Shown: positions 1 through 10,816 of the stretch, one piece after another
Numbering within the stretch: the first letter of the stretch is position 1
Layout: every line of letters starts with the position of its first letter
Source: Actinacidiphila rubida
GTDB taxonomy: Bacteria > Actinomycetota > Actinomycetes > Streptomycetales > Streptomycetaceae
Direction of reading: 5' to 3'
Assembly (NCBI RefSeq): GCF_900110255.1
Contig: NZ_FODD01000028.1
Span: 1-64,000 of the forward strand
Length of the DNA stretch: 64,000 nucleotides
Position numbers and translations under genes: made by a program
Notes under the pieces: generated by a model
The model's database searches: none
What the model saw: the letters and a program-made list of their open reading frames with translations, nothing else
Told to the model about the DNA's origin: nothing

Positions 1-756
1 GTGCATACGGGTTCGTACGCAGTCTTGCCCGGGGGCCGCGCACATTTCTCTGCGGGGAGCACTTCCTCCCCACCCCCTCCCGCTGATCCACCGTGCGGCG
101 GGGGACATGGGACACGGCCAAGCTCTGTCCTCCCGCAGACGGGGACGGGCCGGAGGGGGACGATCCGGGTGTGTCCCCGCAGAGCTTTGCAAGGCCCCGG
201 CCCACCTCTTCGGAAAAAGCCGCCATGCAAAGCTCGAGGAGACACTCCCGGAGTGGCCCCTGACCCCACCCACCGACGTGCACCGCCAGGGGCGCGGGGA
301 ACTGCGCGACAAGCCACGACGAGCCCGGCAGACGGGTACGGCGGCCCGGGGGCAGCCCGGATGCCGCGGGGGGCGCGGGGTCCCCCAGCCTTCGGCCGGG
401 AGGTGCCCCCAACGCGACCAGCCGAGACGAGACCCGCGGACGGCAGCGCGCAGCGCCGGGCACCCCGGAGCCCGAACACACCACCGGCCGGTGGACAACG
501 AGCAAGCCCCGGGGGCACCCCGTCGGCACCCCGTTGGCCACCCCGTGGGGGCCCGTCTTGGGTAAAGCCACTCCAAGGAGTGACGCGGCGGCCGTAGGGC
601 TGACTCGGTGGTGGGGGCCAACTAGGGTGCCCGGGAAACGCACCGCGGGACATTGCGGCAAACAGCCGTACGGCATTGCGATGTCGGTGGGCGGTGCGAC
701 AGTGGGGAGAGGCCGCCACCGGGGCGGTCACCACTGGCGCTGGGGGTGAACCGCGG
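1..756. other. Region without a recognisable gene
   Basis: Open frames exist here on the plus strand, but their translations are Pro/Gly/Arg-rich with no domain character, as expected from GC-rich non-coding DNA. I see no tRNA, no convincing terminator and no repeat. The right part, about 600-756, probably holds the promoter of the gene that follows. Confidence 0.5.
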
Positions 757-2355
757 TTGGCCGGAGAAGCAGGTGAAGCCTTCGCGCGGGCTCGCGCGCT
801 CGCGGTGCTGCGTGTCCGCGGCATCGCCCTGGGCGCCGCCCTGCTGCCCGCCGCCGCGGCGGTCGTCCTGCACGTCGGGGTGGCGACGGGGCGGATCGGC
901 CACGGATGGGACGGCGCCCGGTGGGGCGTCACCGCGGCCGCGCTCGTGGTACTGGCCGCCGCCGCGGCGATCGCCGCGGTGATGCTGCGGGGCAAGCCCG
1001 CGCCGTGCCCGACGGTGCCGCTCACCGAGGCCGCGGCGCCCGACCTCTACCGGATGGTCCGCGATCTCGCGGAGCGCCTGCGCGTGCCGGCGCCCGAGGC
1101 GATAGAGCTGACCCCGGACTGCGACAGCTGGCTGGAACCGGGGGACGGGCGGCCTGGGCGGCAGCCGGGTCCCGTGCTCGTCGTCGGCTCGCCGTTCCTG
1201 TGGTGGATGCGCATCGCCGAGCTGCGGGCGCTGCTCGCGCCGGTGGTGGCCGGCACGGGTGCCGCCGCCGATCCGGAGATAGCCGCGGCGCGCCGCTTCG
1301 TGCGCGGGCTCGACACCGCCGCGTGCGTGGCGGCGGGCGGCCGGTCCCGGCTGCTGCGCCCGGCGTACGCGGTGCTGGGCCGGACGGCTCGGCTGCTGCT
1401 GCGCGGCTGCCGCGTCCACGCGGGTGAGATGGAGCGCGGGGTGGCCGCGGCCGCCTCGGAGCGGGCGCAGGCGGTGGACTACGGGCTGCGGATCGTCGCG
1501 CAGGAGCAGGTGGGCCTCGCGTACGCGGGGTGGGACCGGCTGCTGACGCGCGTGGCCCTGCCCGCGTGGCGGATCGGCCGCTGGCCGGCCCGGCTGGACG
1601 CGGGTGTGGTGGCCGCGCTCACCGAACTGTCGCGGCGCGACCGCCTGGCGGAGGGCTTCGAGTCGCGGCTGGGCGAGCGCCCGGCGTGCGATCTGCTGGA
1701 GGAGCCCGGCGCGGTGGACGAGGCCGTCTCGCTGCTGGCCGCGCGGCTGTTCCACGGCGGTCCCGAGCGTCCCGGCCCCGGCTGGGCGCCGGTGAGCTGG
1801 GCCCGGTACCCCGAGGAGGTCGTGGAGCGGATCTGGCGGGCGGACGCGGCGCGCCTGATACGGGTGCTGGGCGAGGCCCAGACGCTCTCGGCCGCGCCCG
1901 CGATGTCGCGGGTGGCCGCGCGCGGCAGGGGCGTGCTGGTCGGGGAGAGCGCCGGGCAGGTGACGCTGGCCGCCGTGCTGGGACGGCTGTCGGCCGCCGG
2001 TACGGACGAGCTGGCCGCACGGCTGGACGCGGCGGTGGCCGGCGGCGGGGGCACCGGCTTCGCGGCGCCCGCGGGTCTTCCGCCCGTCGTCGGGGAGTTG
2101 CTGCCCCGCCGCACGGGCCGGGACCTGCTCGCCGACCACGTGGTCGCGGTGGTGTGCTGCGCGGCCCTGGACTCCGCGGGCGCGCGCCCCGGCCTGGACT
2201 GGCTGGACGGGCCCGCGCTGCTGGTCGGCGGCAGCCGCCGTACGGACCTGGCCGCGCCCGTGCTGCGCCTGGTCGAGCACGGTGACCCGGCGCCGCTGCG
2301 GGAGTGGCTGGCGGCCACCGGCGTCGCGATCGAGGCCGAACTGCGCCTCGGCTAG
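757..2355 (+). CDS. M48-peptidase-like membrane protein lacking the zinc motif
   Basis: About 532 residues from a TTG at 757 that follows a GGGGGTGA-like ribosome binding site; an earlier in-frame start at 676 is also possible. Two hydrophobic segments lie near the N-terminus (about residues 20-45 and 55-75). They are followed by the segment LTEAAAPDLYRMVRDLAERL and a region that resembles the start of the soluble domain of M48 (HtpX/Ste24-like) proteases. Where those enzymes carry HExxH, this protein reads IAELRALLAP, so the zinc ligands are absent and catalysis by that mechanism is unlikely. It stands alone, on the same strand as the next gene. The fold assignment is an inference from local similarity; the true function is unknown. 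Confidence 0.55.
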   Translation: MAGEAGEAFARARALAVLRVRGIALGAALLPAAAAVVLHVGVATGRIGHGWDGARWGVTAAALVVLAAAAAIAAVMLRGKPAPCPTVPLTEAAAPDLYRMVRDLAERLRVPAPEAIELTPDCDSWLEPGDGRPGRQPGPVLVVGSPFLWWMRIAELRALLAPVVAGTGAAADPEIAAARRFVRGLDTAACVAAGGRSRLLRPAYAVLGRTARLLLRGCRVHAGEMERGVAAAASERAQAVDYGLRIVAQEQVGLAYAGWDRLLTRVALPAWRIGRWPARLDAGVVAALTELSRRDRLAEGFESRLGERPACDLLEEPGAVDEAVSLLAARLFHGGPERPGPGWAPVSWARYPEEVVERIWRADAARLIRVLGEAQTLSAAPAMSRVAARGRGVLVGESAGQVTLAAVLGRLSAAGTDELAARLDAAVAGGGGTGFAAPAGLPPVVGELLPRRTGRDLLADHVVAVVCCAALDSAGARPGLDWLDGPALLVGGSRRTDLAAPVLRLVEHGDPAPLREWLAATGVAIEAELRLG

Positions 2356-2644
2356 CGGGTCCCGGTGGACGGGGCCGGCACCCGGGCAGGGGCGTCCCAC
2401 CCGGCCCGCGCCAATTCCGCTGGAAAGGGCGGGGGTTGGGCCCGGAGCGGTCACCGGCCGGGCGCGGTTCGGGGGCCCGTCGGGGCGCCGATGGCCGAAA
2501 CCACGCACTGCGTAGGCAAATTGGCCCCGGAAAACACCACGAACGGTGACCACGAGTCAGCTTGGTGTGATGTGCTGGGTGGAGGGCCGCATCCTTGCTC
2601 CGTGGCGTGCGAGGGCGGTACGCGGGGCGGGAGGGAGGGGCGCG

Positions 2645-4129
2645 GTGAGTGTGGGACAGATCCGGCGGTGGGAGTCGGGAGCGCTCGCGCACGGGGTGTC
2701 GGACCCGTTCGGACAGGGCCCCCTGCCGTGGCTGCGCGGCGCGCCGCAGTACCTGGACGACGACGGCCAGGTGGTGCCCTGGTACGTCGACCTGGCCGTG
2801 AGCAGCGGGAAGTCGCCGCGCCGGCCGCACCTGCCGGGCCCGCGCCCGGCGGACGACGTGCGCCGCCAGATCAAGGGCTTCGCCGCGGACGGCGCGGTGT
2901 CACCGGGCGGCGCGATCGACTTCCGGATCACCGTGGACCCGCCGCAGGAGTTCACGGTCGACGTCTACCGCATCGGCCACTACCGCGGCGACGGCGCCTC
3001 CCAGGTCAGCGCCAGCCCGCGGCTGTCGGGCATCGCGCAGCCCGCGCCGCTGGAGGCGGGACGGACGGTTTCCTGCCACCACTGGTGGCAGTCGTGGCGG
3101 CTCCAGGTCCCCGCGTCGTGGCAGCCCGGCGCGTACGTGGCGGTGCTGACCACCGCCGACGGCTACCGCAGCCACGTGCCGTTCACCGTCAGGGACCTCC
3201 AGGCGCGGGCGGACCTGCTCCTGCTGCTGCCCGACATCACCTGGCAGGCGTACAACCTCTACCCCGAGGACGGGCGCACGGGCGCCAGCCTCTACCACGC
3301 GTGGGACCGCGAGGGCCGGCTGCTGGGCGAGGAGCAGGCGGCCACCACGGTGTCGTTCGACCGCCCCTACGCCGGCGCCGGCCTGCCGCTGCACATCGGC
3401 CACGCCTACGACTTCGTGCGGTTCGCCGAGCGCTACGGCTACGACCTGGCGTACGCCGACGCCCGCGACCTGCACGCCGGCCGCGTGGACCCGTCCCGGT
3501 ACCGGGGCCTGGTCTTCCCCGGGCACGACGAGTACTGGTCGCCGCCGATGCGCCGGGCCGCCGAGAACGCGCGGGCGGCCGGCACCTCGCTGGTGTTCCT
3601 GTCCGCCAACACCATGTACTGGCAGGTCGATCTGGCGCCGTCGCCGGCCGGCGCCAAGGACCGCCTGATGTCGTGCCGCAAGCGCCGCGGTGCCCCGGGC
3701 CGCACCGCGCTGTGGCGGGACCAGGGCCAGCCCGAGCAGCTGCTGCTGGGCGTGCAGTACGCAGGAAGGGTTCCGCAGCCGTCCCCGCTGGTCGTCCGCA
3801 ACGCCGGGCACTGGCTGTGGGAGGCGACCGGCGCCGGCGAGGGCGACGAGATCCCCGGCCTGGTCGCCGGCGAGGCCGACCACTACTTCCCGCGGGTGCC
3901 GCTGCCGGAGTCCACCGAGCGCATCCTGCTCGCGCACTCCCCCTACGAGGGCGCGGACGGCCGCAGGACCCACCAGGAGACGTCGCTGTACCGGGCGCCG
4001 AGCGGCGCGTACGTCTTCGCGTCGGGGACGTTCGCGTGGTCGCCCGCGCTGGACCGCCCGGGCCATGTGGACCCGCGGATCCAGCGCGCCACGGCGAACC
4101 TGCTGGACCGTATCTGCAAGCACGTGTGA
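2645..4129 (+). CDS. N,N-dimethylformamidase beta-subunit-like domain protein
   Basis: About 494 residues from a GTG at 2645, chosen because a strong GGGAGGGAGGGG purine run lies just upstream; a GTG at 2546 is also in frame. The N-terminal third has a beta-sandwich-like part with the phrase FTVDVYRIGHYRGDGA. The rest has the features of the N,N-dimethylformamidase large-subunit family, including DITWQAYNLY, a FPGHDEYWS segment and LVFLSANTMYWQV. Family members are often annotated only by this domain, and actinomycete copies have no proven amide substrate. There is no signal peptide. It ends 72 bp before purC on the same strand. Function beyond the domain name is not established. Confidence 0.75.
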   Translation: MSVGQIRRWESGALAHGVSDPFGQGPLPWLRGAPQYLDDDGQVVPWYVDLAVSSGKSPRRPHLPGPRPADDVRRQIKGFAADGAVSPGGAIDFRITVDPPQEFTVDVYRIGHYRGDGASQVSASPRLSGIAQPAPLEAGRTVSCHHWWQSWRLQVPASWQPGAYVAVLTTADGYRSHVPFTVRDLQARADLLLLLPDITWQAYNLYPEDGRTGASLYHAWDREGRLLGEEQAATTVSFDRPYAGAGLPLHIGHAYDFVRFAERYGYDLAYADARDLHAGRVDPSRYRGLVFPGHDEYWSPPMRRAAENARAAGTSLVFLSANTMYWQVDLAPSPAGAKDRLMSCRKRRGAPGRTALWRDQGQPEQLLLGVQYAGRVPQPSPLVVRNAGHWLWEATGAGEGDEIPGLVAGEADHYFPRVPLPESTERILLAHSPYEGADGRRTHQETSLYRAPSGAYVFASGTFAWSPALDRPGHVDPRIQRATANLLDRICKHV

Positions 4130-4201
4130 CCTCCCGTGCGCGCCGCTCCTTCCCGCGTGCGCGAGAATCGGTACCGAGCCACCGAGTGGGGAGGACCACC
4201 C

Positions 4202-5104
4202 ATGTCCGGATTCGTCGACAAGCCCGAGCCCGTCCAGGTGCCGGGCCTTGTCCACCTGCACACCGGTAAGGTGCGCGAGCTGTACCAGAACGAGGCCGGA
4301 GAGCTGGTGATGGTCGCCAGCGACCGCACGTCGGCCTTCGACTGGGTGCTGCCGACCGACATCCCGGACAAGGGCCGCATCCTCACCCAGCTGTCCCTGT
4401 GGTGGTTCGACCAGCTCGCCGACGTGGTGCCGAACCACGTGATCTCCACCGAGGTGCCCGCGGGCGCCCCGGCGGACTGGAAGGGCCGCACCATGGTGTG
4501 CCGGTCGCTGTCGATGGTCCCGGTGGAGTGCGTGGCCCGCGGCTACCTCACGGGCTCGGGCCTGCTGGAGTACGACGAGCACCGCACGGTCTGCGGACTC
4601 GCGCTGCCCGAGGGCCTGGTGGACGGTTCGGAGCTGCCCGCGCCGATCTTCACCCCGGCGACGAAGGCGGCGGTCGGCGAGCACGACGAGAACGTCTCGT
4701 ACGAGGAGGTCGCGCGGCAGGTCGGCGCCGAGACGGCGGCCCAGCTGCGCCAGACCACCCTGGCGGTCTACGGGCGCGGCCGCGACGTGGCCCGCGACCG
4801 CGGCATCATCCTGGCGGACACGAAGTTCGAGTTCGGCTACGACGGCGACGGCACGCTGGTGATCGGCGACGAGGTGCTGACCCCGGACTCCTCGCGCTTC
4901 TGGCCGGCCGACGAGTGGGAACCCGGCCACGCGCAGCCGTCGTTCGACAAGCAGATCATCCGCGACTGGCTGACGTCCGACGCGTCCGGCTGGGACCGCC
5001 ACAGCGAGCAGCCGCCCCCGCCGCTGCCGGCCGACGTCGTCGCGCGGGTCCGCGCCCGCTACATCGAGGCGTACGAGCTCCTCACCGGCAGCACCTGGCA
5101 GTAG
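4202..5104 (+). CDS. purC: Phosphoribosylaminoimidazole-succinocarboxamide synthase (SAICAR synthetase)
   Basis: Catalyses the ATP-dependent joining of L-aspartate to CAIR to give SAICAR in de novo purine synthesis in the cytosol. The 300-residue protein has the ATP-grasp-like motifs of the family: GKVRELY at residues 22-28, SDRTSAFD at 40-47, the VECVARGYLTGSG segment near 110-120, DTKFEFGYDG near 205 and PDSSRFWP near 230. The ATG at 4202 is preceded by GGGGAGGACC and matches the usual family N-terminus. It is a single gene here; a terminator hairpin follows at once and the other purine genes lie further downstream. Length is normal for the family (about 290-305). Confidence 0.98.
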   Translation: MSGFVDKPEPVQVPGLVHLHTGKVRELYQNEAGELVMVASDRTSAFDWVLPTDIPDKGRILTQLSLWWFDQLADVVPNHVISTEVPAGAPADWKGRTMVCRSLSMVPVECVARGYLTGSGLLEYDEHRTVCGLALPEGLVDGSELPAPIFTPATKAAVGEHDENVSYEEVARQVGAETAAQLRQTTLAVYGRGRDVARDRGIILADTKFEFGYDGDGTLVIGDEVLTPDSSRFWPADEWEPGHAQPSFDKQIIRDWLTSDASGWDRHSEQPPPPLPADVVARVRARYIEAYELLTGSTWQ

Positions 5105-5150
5105 CCCGGATGGCCCCGGCCGACTCCGGGGCCCGCTCCGGGCACGACGA

Positions 5151-5177
5151 AGGCCCCGGTCGAATGACCGGGGCCTT
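5151..5177. terminator. Hairpin terminator between purC and the first tRNA-Gly
   Basis: Perfect inverted repeat AGGCCCCGGTC / GACCGGGGCCTT with a 4-base loop. It sits between the end of purC (plus) and the end of a minus-strand tRNA-Gly, so it can serve both. An identical copy lies at 5435-5461. Confidence 0.8.
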
Positions 5178-5183
5178 CCTGCG

Positions 5184-5259
5184 TGGAGCGGACGACGAGA
5201 TTCGAACTCGCGACCCTCACCTTGGCAAGGTGATGCTCTACCAACTGAGCCACGTCCGC
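5184..5259 (-). tRNA. tRNA-Gly(GCC), copy 1
   Basis: Read on the minus strand it folds as a full cloverleaf: 7-bp acceptor stem starting GCGGACG, D-loop with the GG pair, anticodon loop TTGCCAA giving GCC (Gly), and a standard T-loop TTCGAAT. The discriminator base is T and CCA is encoded. It is identical to copy 2. Confidence 0.97.
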
Positions 5260-5434
5260 AGGTGCTGGTGTCACTCTACCCGATGCCCGCGCCCACCCCG
5301 AAACTCCTTTTCCGGGGCGACGCCGGGCCGCCGTCCGGGCGCCATCCGCCGGACGCCGGCCGCGTCTTCCCGGTCGGTCCCGGCTCGGCCTCCGGGCGGC
5401 CCTGGTTCGCTTCGGCCCGCTTCGGGTACGACGA

Positions 5435-5461
5435 AGGCCCCGGTCGAATGACCGGGGCCTT
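5435..5461. terminator. Second copy of the hairpin terminator
   Basis: Same 27-base inverted repeat as at 5151-5177, located downstream (minus strand) of the second tRNA-Gly. It is part of a duplicated tRNA plus terminator module. Confidence 0.8.
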
Positions 5462-5467
5462 CCTGCG

Positions 5468-5543
5468 TGGAGCGGACGACGAGATTCGAACTCGCGACCC
5501 TCACCTTGGCAAGGTGATGCTCTACCAACTGAGCCACGTCCGC
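5468..5543 (-). tRNA. tRNA-Gly(GCC), copy 2
   Basis: Identical in sequence to copy 1, including the encoded CCA end. It lies 34 bases downstream (minus strand) of the aberrant tRNA-Gly(TCC), so the three may be co-transcribed from a promoter near 5650-5700. Confidence 0.97.
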
Positions 5544-5577
5544 ACGTGCTGCAGTCACTATAACAAACAGTGACCAG

Positions 5578-5649
5578 AGCGGGTGACAGGAATTGCACAC
5601 TGCGCCTCCCCCCTGGAAGGGGGGCGCTCTACTACTGAGCTACACCCGC
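5578..5649 (-). tRNA. Atypical tRNA-Gly(TCC) with non-canonical T-arm and D-loop
   Basis: The minus strand gives acceptor stem GCGGGTG/CACCCGC, discriminator T, D-stem GCTC/GAGC, an anticodon stem of five C-G pairs and loop CTTCCAG, so the anticodon is TCC (Gly). Two conserved features are missing. The D-loop is AGTAGTA, so one of the G18-G19 pair is replaced. At positions 53-56 the sequence is GTGC instead of GTTC, and the T-stem (CAGTG against CCTGT, positions 49-53/61-65) pairs poorly. A shifted GCAG/CTGT stem with an enlarged loop is possible. CCA is not encoded. It may be a damaged tRNA or one specialised away from translation; see findings. Confidence 0.8.
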
Positions 5650-5813
5650 GTGGACTCCGCTGACCTGGACCTTTCGGCCCCTGCCCTCGGCGTGACCACC
5701 ACACTAGCGGACGGATGGGGGTGACTGTCCAATCGGCCGGGGCGGCCGGGTCGCGCGTCGCGCACGTCCCGCCGCCCGTTGCCCCGTGTGCGGCCGGCCG
5801 GCCAACCGGCTGG

Positions 5814-6131
5814 TCAGCCCGCCTTGTTGAAGGCCTCGTAGACCTTCTTCGGGATGCGGCCGCGGGCCGGGACCTCGAAACCGTTCGACTGGGCCCAGGC
5901 GCGCACGGTGGCGGGCGTCGGGGCGATCGGGGTGCGCTTGTAGGCGCGGCCGGAAAGCGTGCGGCGGCGGCCGGCCTCCACGTAAGGCGCCAGATCATTG
6001 CGCAGTTTGTCCGCGTTCTTGGACGAGAGGTCGATCTCGTACCACTGCCCGTCGACGCCGAATGCGATGGTTTCCGCGGCTTCGCCGCCATCCAGGTCAT
6101 CGGCGAGGGTGACCAGTACGCGTTGCGCCAT
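5814..6131 (-). CDS. lsrL: Lsr2-like nucleoid-associated protein (second paralogue type)
   Basis: A 105-residue protein starting MAQRVLVTL, with an AAAGGA ribosome binding site 13 bases upstream. The N-terminal half (about 1-60) matches the Lsr2 dimerisation region, and the C-terminal half carries the DNA-binding part with the characteristic RGR motif in PARGRIPKKV. Lsr2 proteins bridge AT-rich DNA and silence horizontally acquired genes, and streptomycetes usually carry two paralogues. The position between purC and purS is that of the second one (LsrL) in Streptomyces, as I recall the gene order. It is transcribed divergently from purS, with a 423-bp region between them. Confidence 0.93.
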   Translation of the reverse strand: MAQRVLVTLADDLDGGEAAETIAFGVDGQWYEIDLSSKNADKLRNDLAPYVEAGRRRTLSGRAYKRTPIAPTPATVRAWAQSNGFEVPARGRIPKKVYEAFNKAG

Positions 6132-6554
6132 GGGGATCGGTCCTTTCTCAGGCCATAGGCTCGCCCGGACGCCGGCGGTGAGCGCGGGGCCACGGTGGGG
6201 TGCCGTGGCGGGTCCACTCGGCCGCGCGCGGGCCAACCGGAGGTGTCGGCGTGCTTGCATTTGTGCTGATGTCACATGGGTCACATGCGTGGTGTCGCGA
6301 AAAGGCGGGACGGCGGTAGCCGACGGTCCTGATAATTCCCGCGGAAGACCGCCCGCAAGCATCGGGTGTTCGCCTTCTCGCACGGGGACCCTATGTTTTC
6401 CGTCGACGTTTCCCCAGGCATTTCGTCAGCCGATACATAAACGTGATCCGGACCCGCCGCGCCCCAGGCGTCACACGCTGCTATATCAACGCGCGTAGAT
6501 TTTCCCACCGGGTACGCTGAGAGAACCTCACGCACCACACCACCGGGAGTGCCA
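6132..6554. promoter_or_regulatory. Divergent intergenic region between lsrL and purS
   Basis: This stretch is less GC-rich than its surroundings and has no credible gene. It must hold the promoters for lsrL (leftward) and the purSQL operon (rightward). A GGGAG ribosome binding site at 6545-6549 precedes the purS GTG. I could not assign -35/-10 elements with confidence. Confidence 0.55.
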
Positions 6555-6800
6555 GTGGCACGCGTCGTAGTCGACGTCATGCTCAAGCCGGAGATCCTCG
6601 ACCCCCAGGGCCAGGCGGTGCAGCGTGCACTGCCGCGCCTGGGCTTCGACGGGATCTCCGACGTCCGTCAGGGAAAGCGCTTTGAACTCGAGGTCGAGGG
6701 GCCGGTCGACGACGCCGCCCTCGCCCGCATTCGGGAGATGGCGGAAACGTTTCTCGCCAACACCGTGATCGAGGACTTCAATGTAAAGGTGGAGTCGTGA
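6555..6800 (+). CDS. purS: Phosphoribosylformylglycinamidine synthase subunit PurS
   Basis: Small 81-residue subunit of the three-part FGAM synthase (PurS-PurQ-PurL). It bridges the glutaminase and synthetase subunits and helps channel ammonia. The sequence from MARVVVDVMLKPEILDPQG to the VIEDF segment near the end is typical. GTG at 6555 is preferred over the in-frame GTG at 6549 because GGGAG then lies at proper spacing and the N-terminus matches the family. Its stop codon overlaps the purQ start by 4 bp, so translation is coupled. Confidence 0.96.
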   Translation: MARVVVDVMLKPEILDPQGQAVQRALPRLGFDGISDVRQGKRFELEVEGPVDDAALARIREMAETFLANTVIEDFNVKVES

Positions 6801-7497
6801 CTGCACGCATTGGCGTCGTCACATTCCCGGGAACACTCGACGACCGCGACACCCAGCGCGCGGTGCGGGTCGCGGGCGGCGAAGCGGTCCCGCTGTGGCA
6901 CCGCGACAAGGACCTGAAGCAGGTCGACGCGGTCGTTCTGCCGGGCGGCTTCAGTTACGGCGACTATCTGCGGGCCGGCGCGATCTCCCGTTTCTCGCCG
7001 GTGATGGAAACGATCATCGAGCAGGCCAGGGCCGGAATGCCGGTCCTGGGCATCTGCAACGGCTTCCAGGTCCTGTGCGAGGCGCACCTGCTGCCCGGCG
7101 CGATGCTCCGCAACACCGCGCTCCACTTCGTCTGCCGCGACCAGCGGCTGCGGGTGGAGACCAGCGGCACCGCGTGGACCGCCGACTACACGGCGGGCCA
7201 GGAGATCTCCATCCCGCTGAAGAACATCGACGGCCGCTACACCGCCGACGAGCGCACCCTGGACGAGCTGGAGGCCGAGGGCCGCGTCGCGTTCCGCTAC
7301 GCCACCGGCGGCCCGGCCGCGGACGGCTACGGCAACCCCAACGGGTCGCTGCGCGACATCGCCGGCATCACCAACGCGGCGGGCAACGTCGTGGGCCTCA
7401 TGCCGCACCCCGAGCACGCGGTGGAGACGCTCGTCGGCACCGGCCGCACGGACGGCCTCGGGTTCTTCACCTCGGTACTGAAGAAGTTGGTCTCCGC

Positions 7498-7501
<4 letters not shown>
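6797..7501 (+). CDS. purQ: Phosphoribosylformylglycinamidine synthase glutaminase subunit PurQ
   Basis: Class I glutamine amidotransferase of 234 residues that releases ammonia from glutamine for FGAR amidation. Nucleophile Cys87 lies in LGICNGFQ, and the His/Glu of the triad (about His204 and Glu206) lie in MPHPEH. It starts at a GTG overlapping the end of purS (GTGA) and its TGA overlaps the purL ATG (ATGA). The three genes thus form one tightly coupled operon in the fixed order S-Q-L of Gram-positive bacteria. Confidence 0.98.
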
Positions 7502-9743
<2,242 letters not shown>

Positions 9744-9747
<4 letters not shown>

Positions 9748-10724
9748 TCACGTGCCGCCGGCGCGGTGGCGGGACCCCTCCCGCCGCCGCGCCGGAACGG
9801 CGCGATGACCTTCCGCACGGCCTCGCCCGCGCCCCAGCCGCCGTCGCCGTGGGCGATGGTGCTCAGCAGTTCGCGCAGGTGGAGGAGGGGCATCCGCTCC
9901 CGCCAGCCGTCCTGGAGCCCGGCGACCTCCGCGTAGACGGCGAAGAGGCGCTCGGACTGCGGGACGCGCGGCGCGCACCACAGCATGCTGAGGTCCACCT
10001 CGGGCCAGGTGTAGGAGACGGCCGGGTCGACGAGCACGGGCGCGCCGTCCCCGGTCGCGACGACGTTCTCCTGCCACAGGTCGCCGTGCGTCAGGCAGGG
10101 CCGCTGCGCCGGGACGAGGTCGGGCAGGGAGGCGCACAGCCGTTCCAGCGCCCGCCGGTCGTCCCGGTCGAACTCCGCGTCGACCAGCGGCTCGTCGAGC
10201 CAGCGCAGGATCCGCCGCTGCGCGAAGAAGACGTGGCCGTCGGAATCCCAGGTGTTGTCCTGCCGGAGCCGGCCGAGCCATCCGTCGTGGTGCCAGCCGA
10301 ACCGGTCGCCGGTGGTGGACGTGTGCAGCGCGGCGATCATGTGCCCGAGGGCCTCCCAGAACCGCGCGTCGTCCGGCCGCGGTCCCATCCGCTCCAGCAC
10401 GAGCAGCCGCGGGGAGGCGCACAGCACGTCCGGGGTGGTCGCGCCGCCGAGCGCGCGCAGCGCGGCCAGGCCCGCGGACTCCACGGTGAACACGTCCTGT
10501 TCGGGCCCGAGGAGGGTCTTGGCGAAGAGCCGGGTGCCGTCCTGGAGGGTCGCGAGCCCCGCGACGGCGACGGCGCCGCCGGTGGCGCGCTCCACTTCCC
10601 CGACGGCGTAACCGGCGTCGCGCAGCCGCTCGGTGAGGATCTCCTCGTGCGGGGTCCGTGGCGGCCGTGGCGTCCCCGGCATCGCTGGCGTCCGTGACAT
10701 CCGTGCATCTGAGCACGGCGGCAC
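9744..10724 (-). CDS. Fructosamine kinase family protein
   Basis: Up to 326 residues. Several in-frame starts exist near the N-terminus (for instance MSRTPAM and MPGTPRPP), so the first 10-20 residues are uncertain. The protein has the aminoglycoside-phosphotransferase-like kinase fold of fructosamine-3-kinases: a VAVAGLATLQDGTRLFAK nucleotide-binding lysine region, the catalytic loop LTHGDLWQENVV and the metal-binding LVDPAVSYTWPEVDLSML. Such enzymes phosphorylate ketosamine adducts so that glycated amines decompose, although the bacterial substrate is rarely proven. It converges on purL with a 4-bp overlap and has no evident operon partner. Confidence 0.9.
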
Positions 10725-10816
10725 GCGGTCACGCCAGAGCCGGACCCGGCGCCCCGGCGGCAGGTCACCGGAAAACGGCTGGCCGGTCGTCGATCGCCGC
10801 TGGTAGACAACACGGC

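Noticed and set aside
1..597. Plus-strand open frame of 198 codons at the window start
   Set aside because: Pro/Gly/Arg-rich translation with no domain or signal; such frames are expected by chance in DNA of this GC content.
622..2553. Long minus-strand open frame (643 codons) opposite the M48-like gene
   Set aside because: It is the antisense shadow of a gene with membrane segments and family similarity; its translation is Arg/His/Pro/Gly-rich without motifs.
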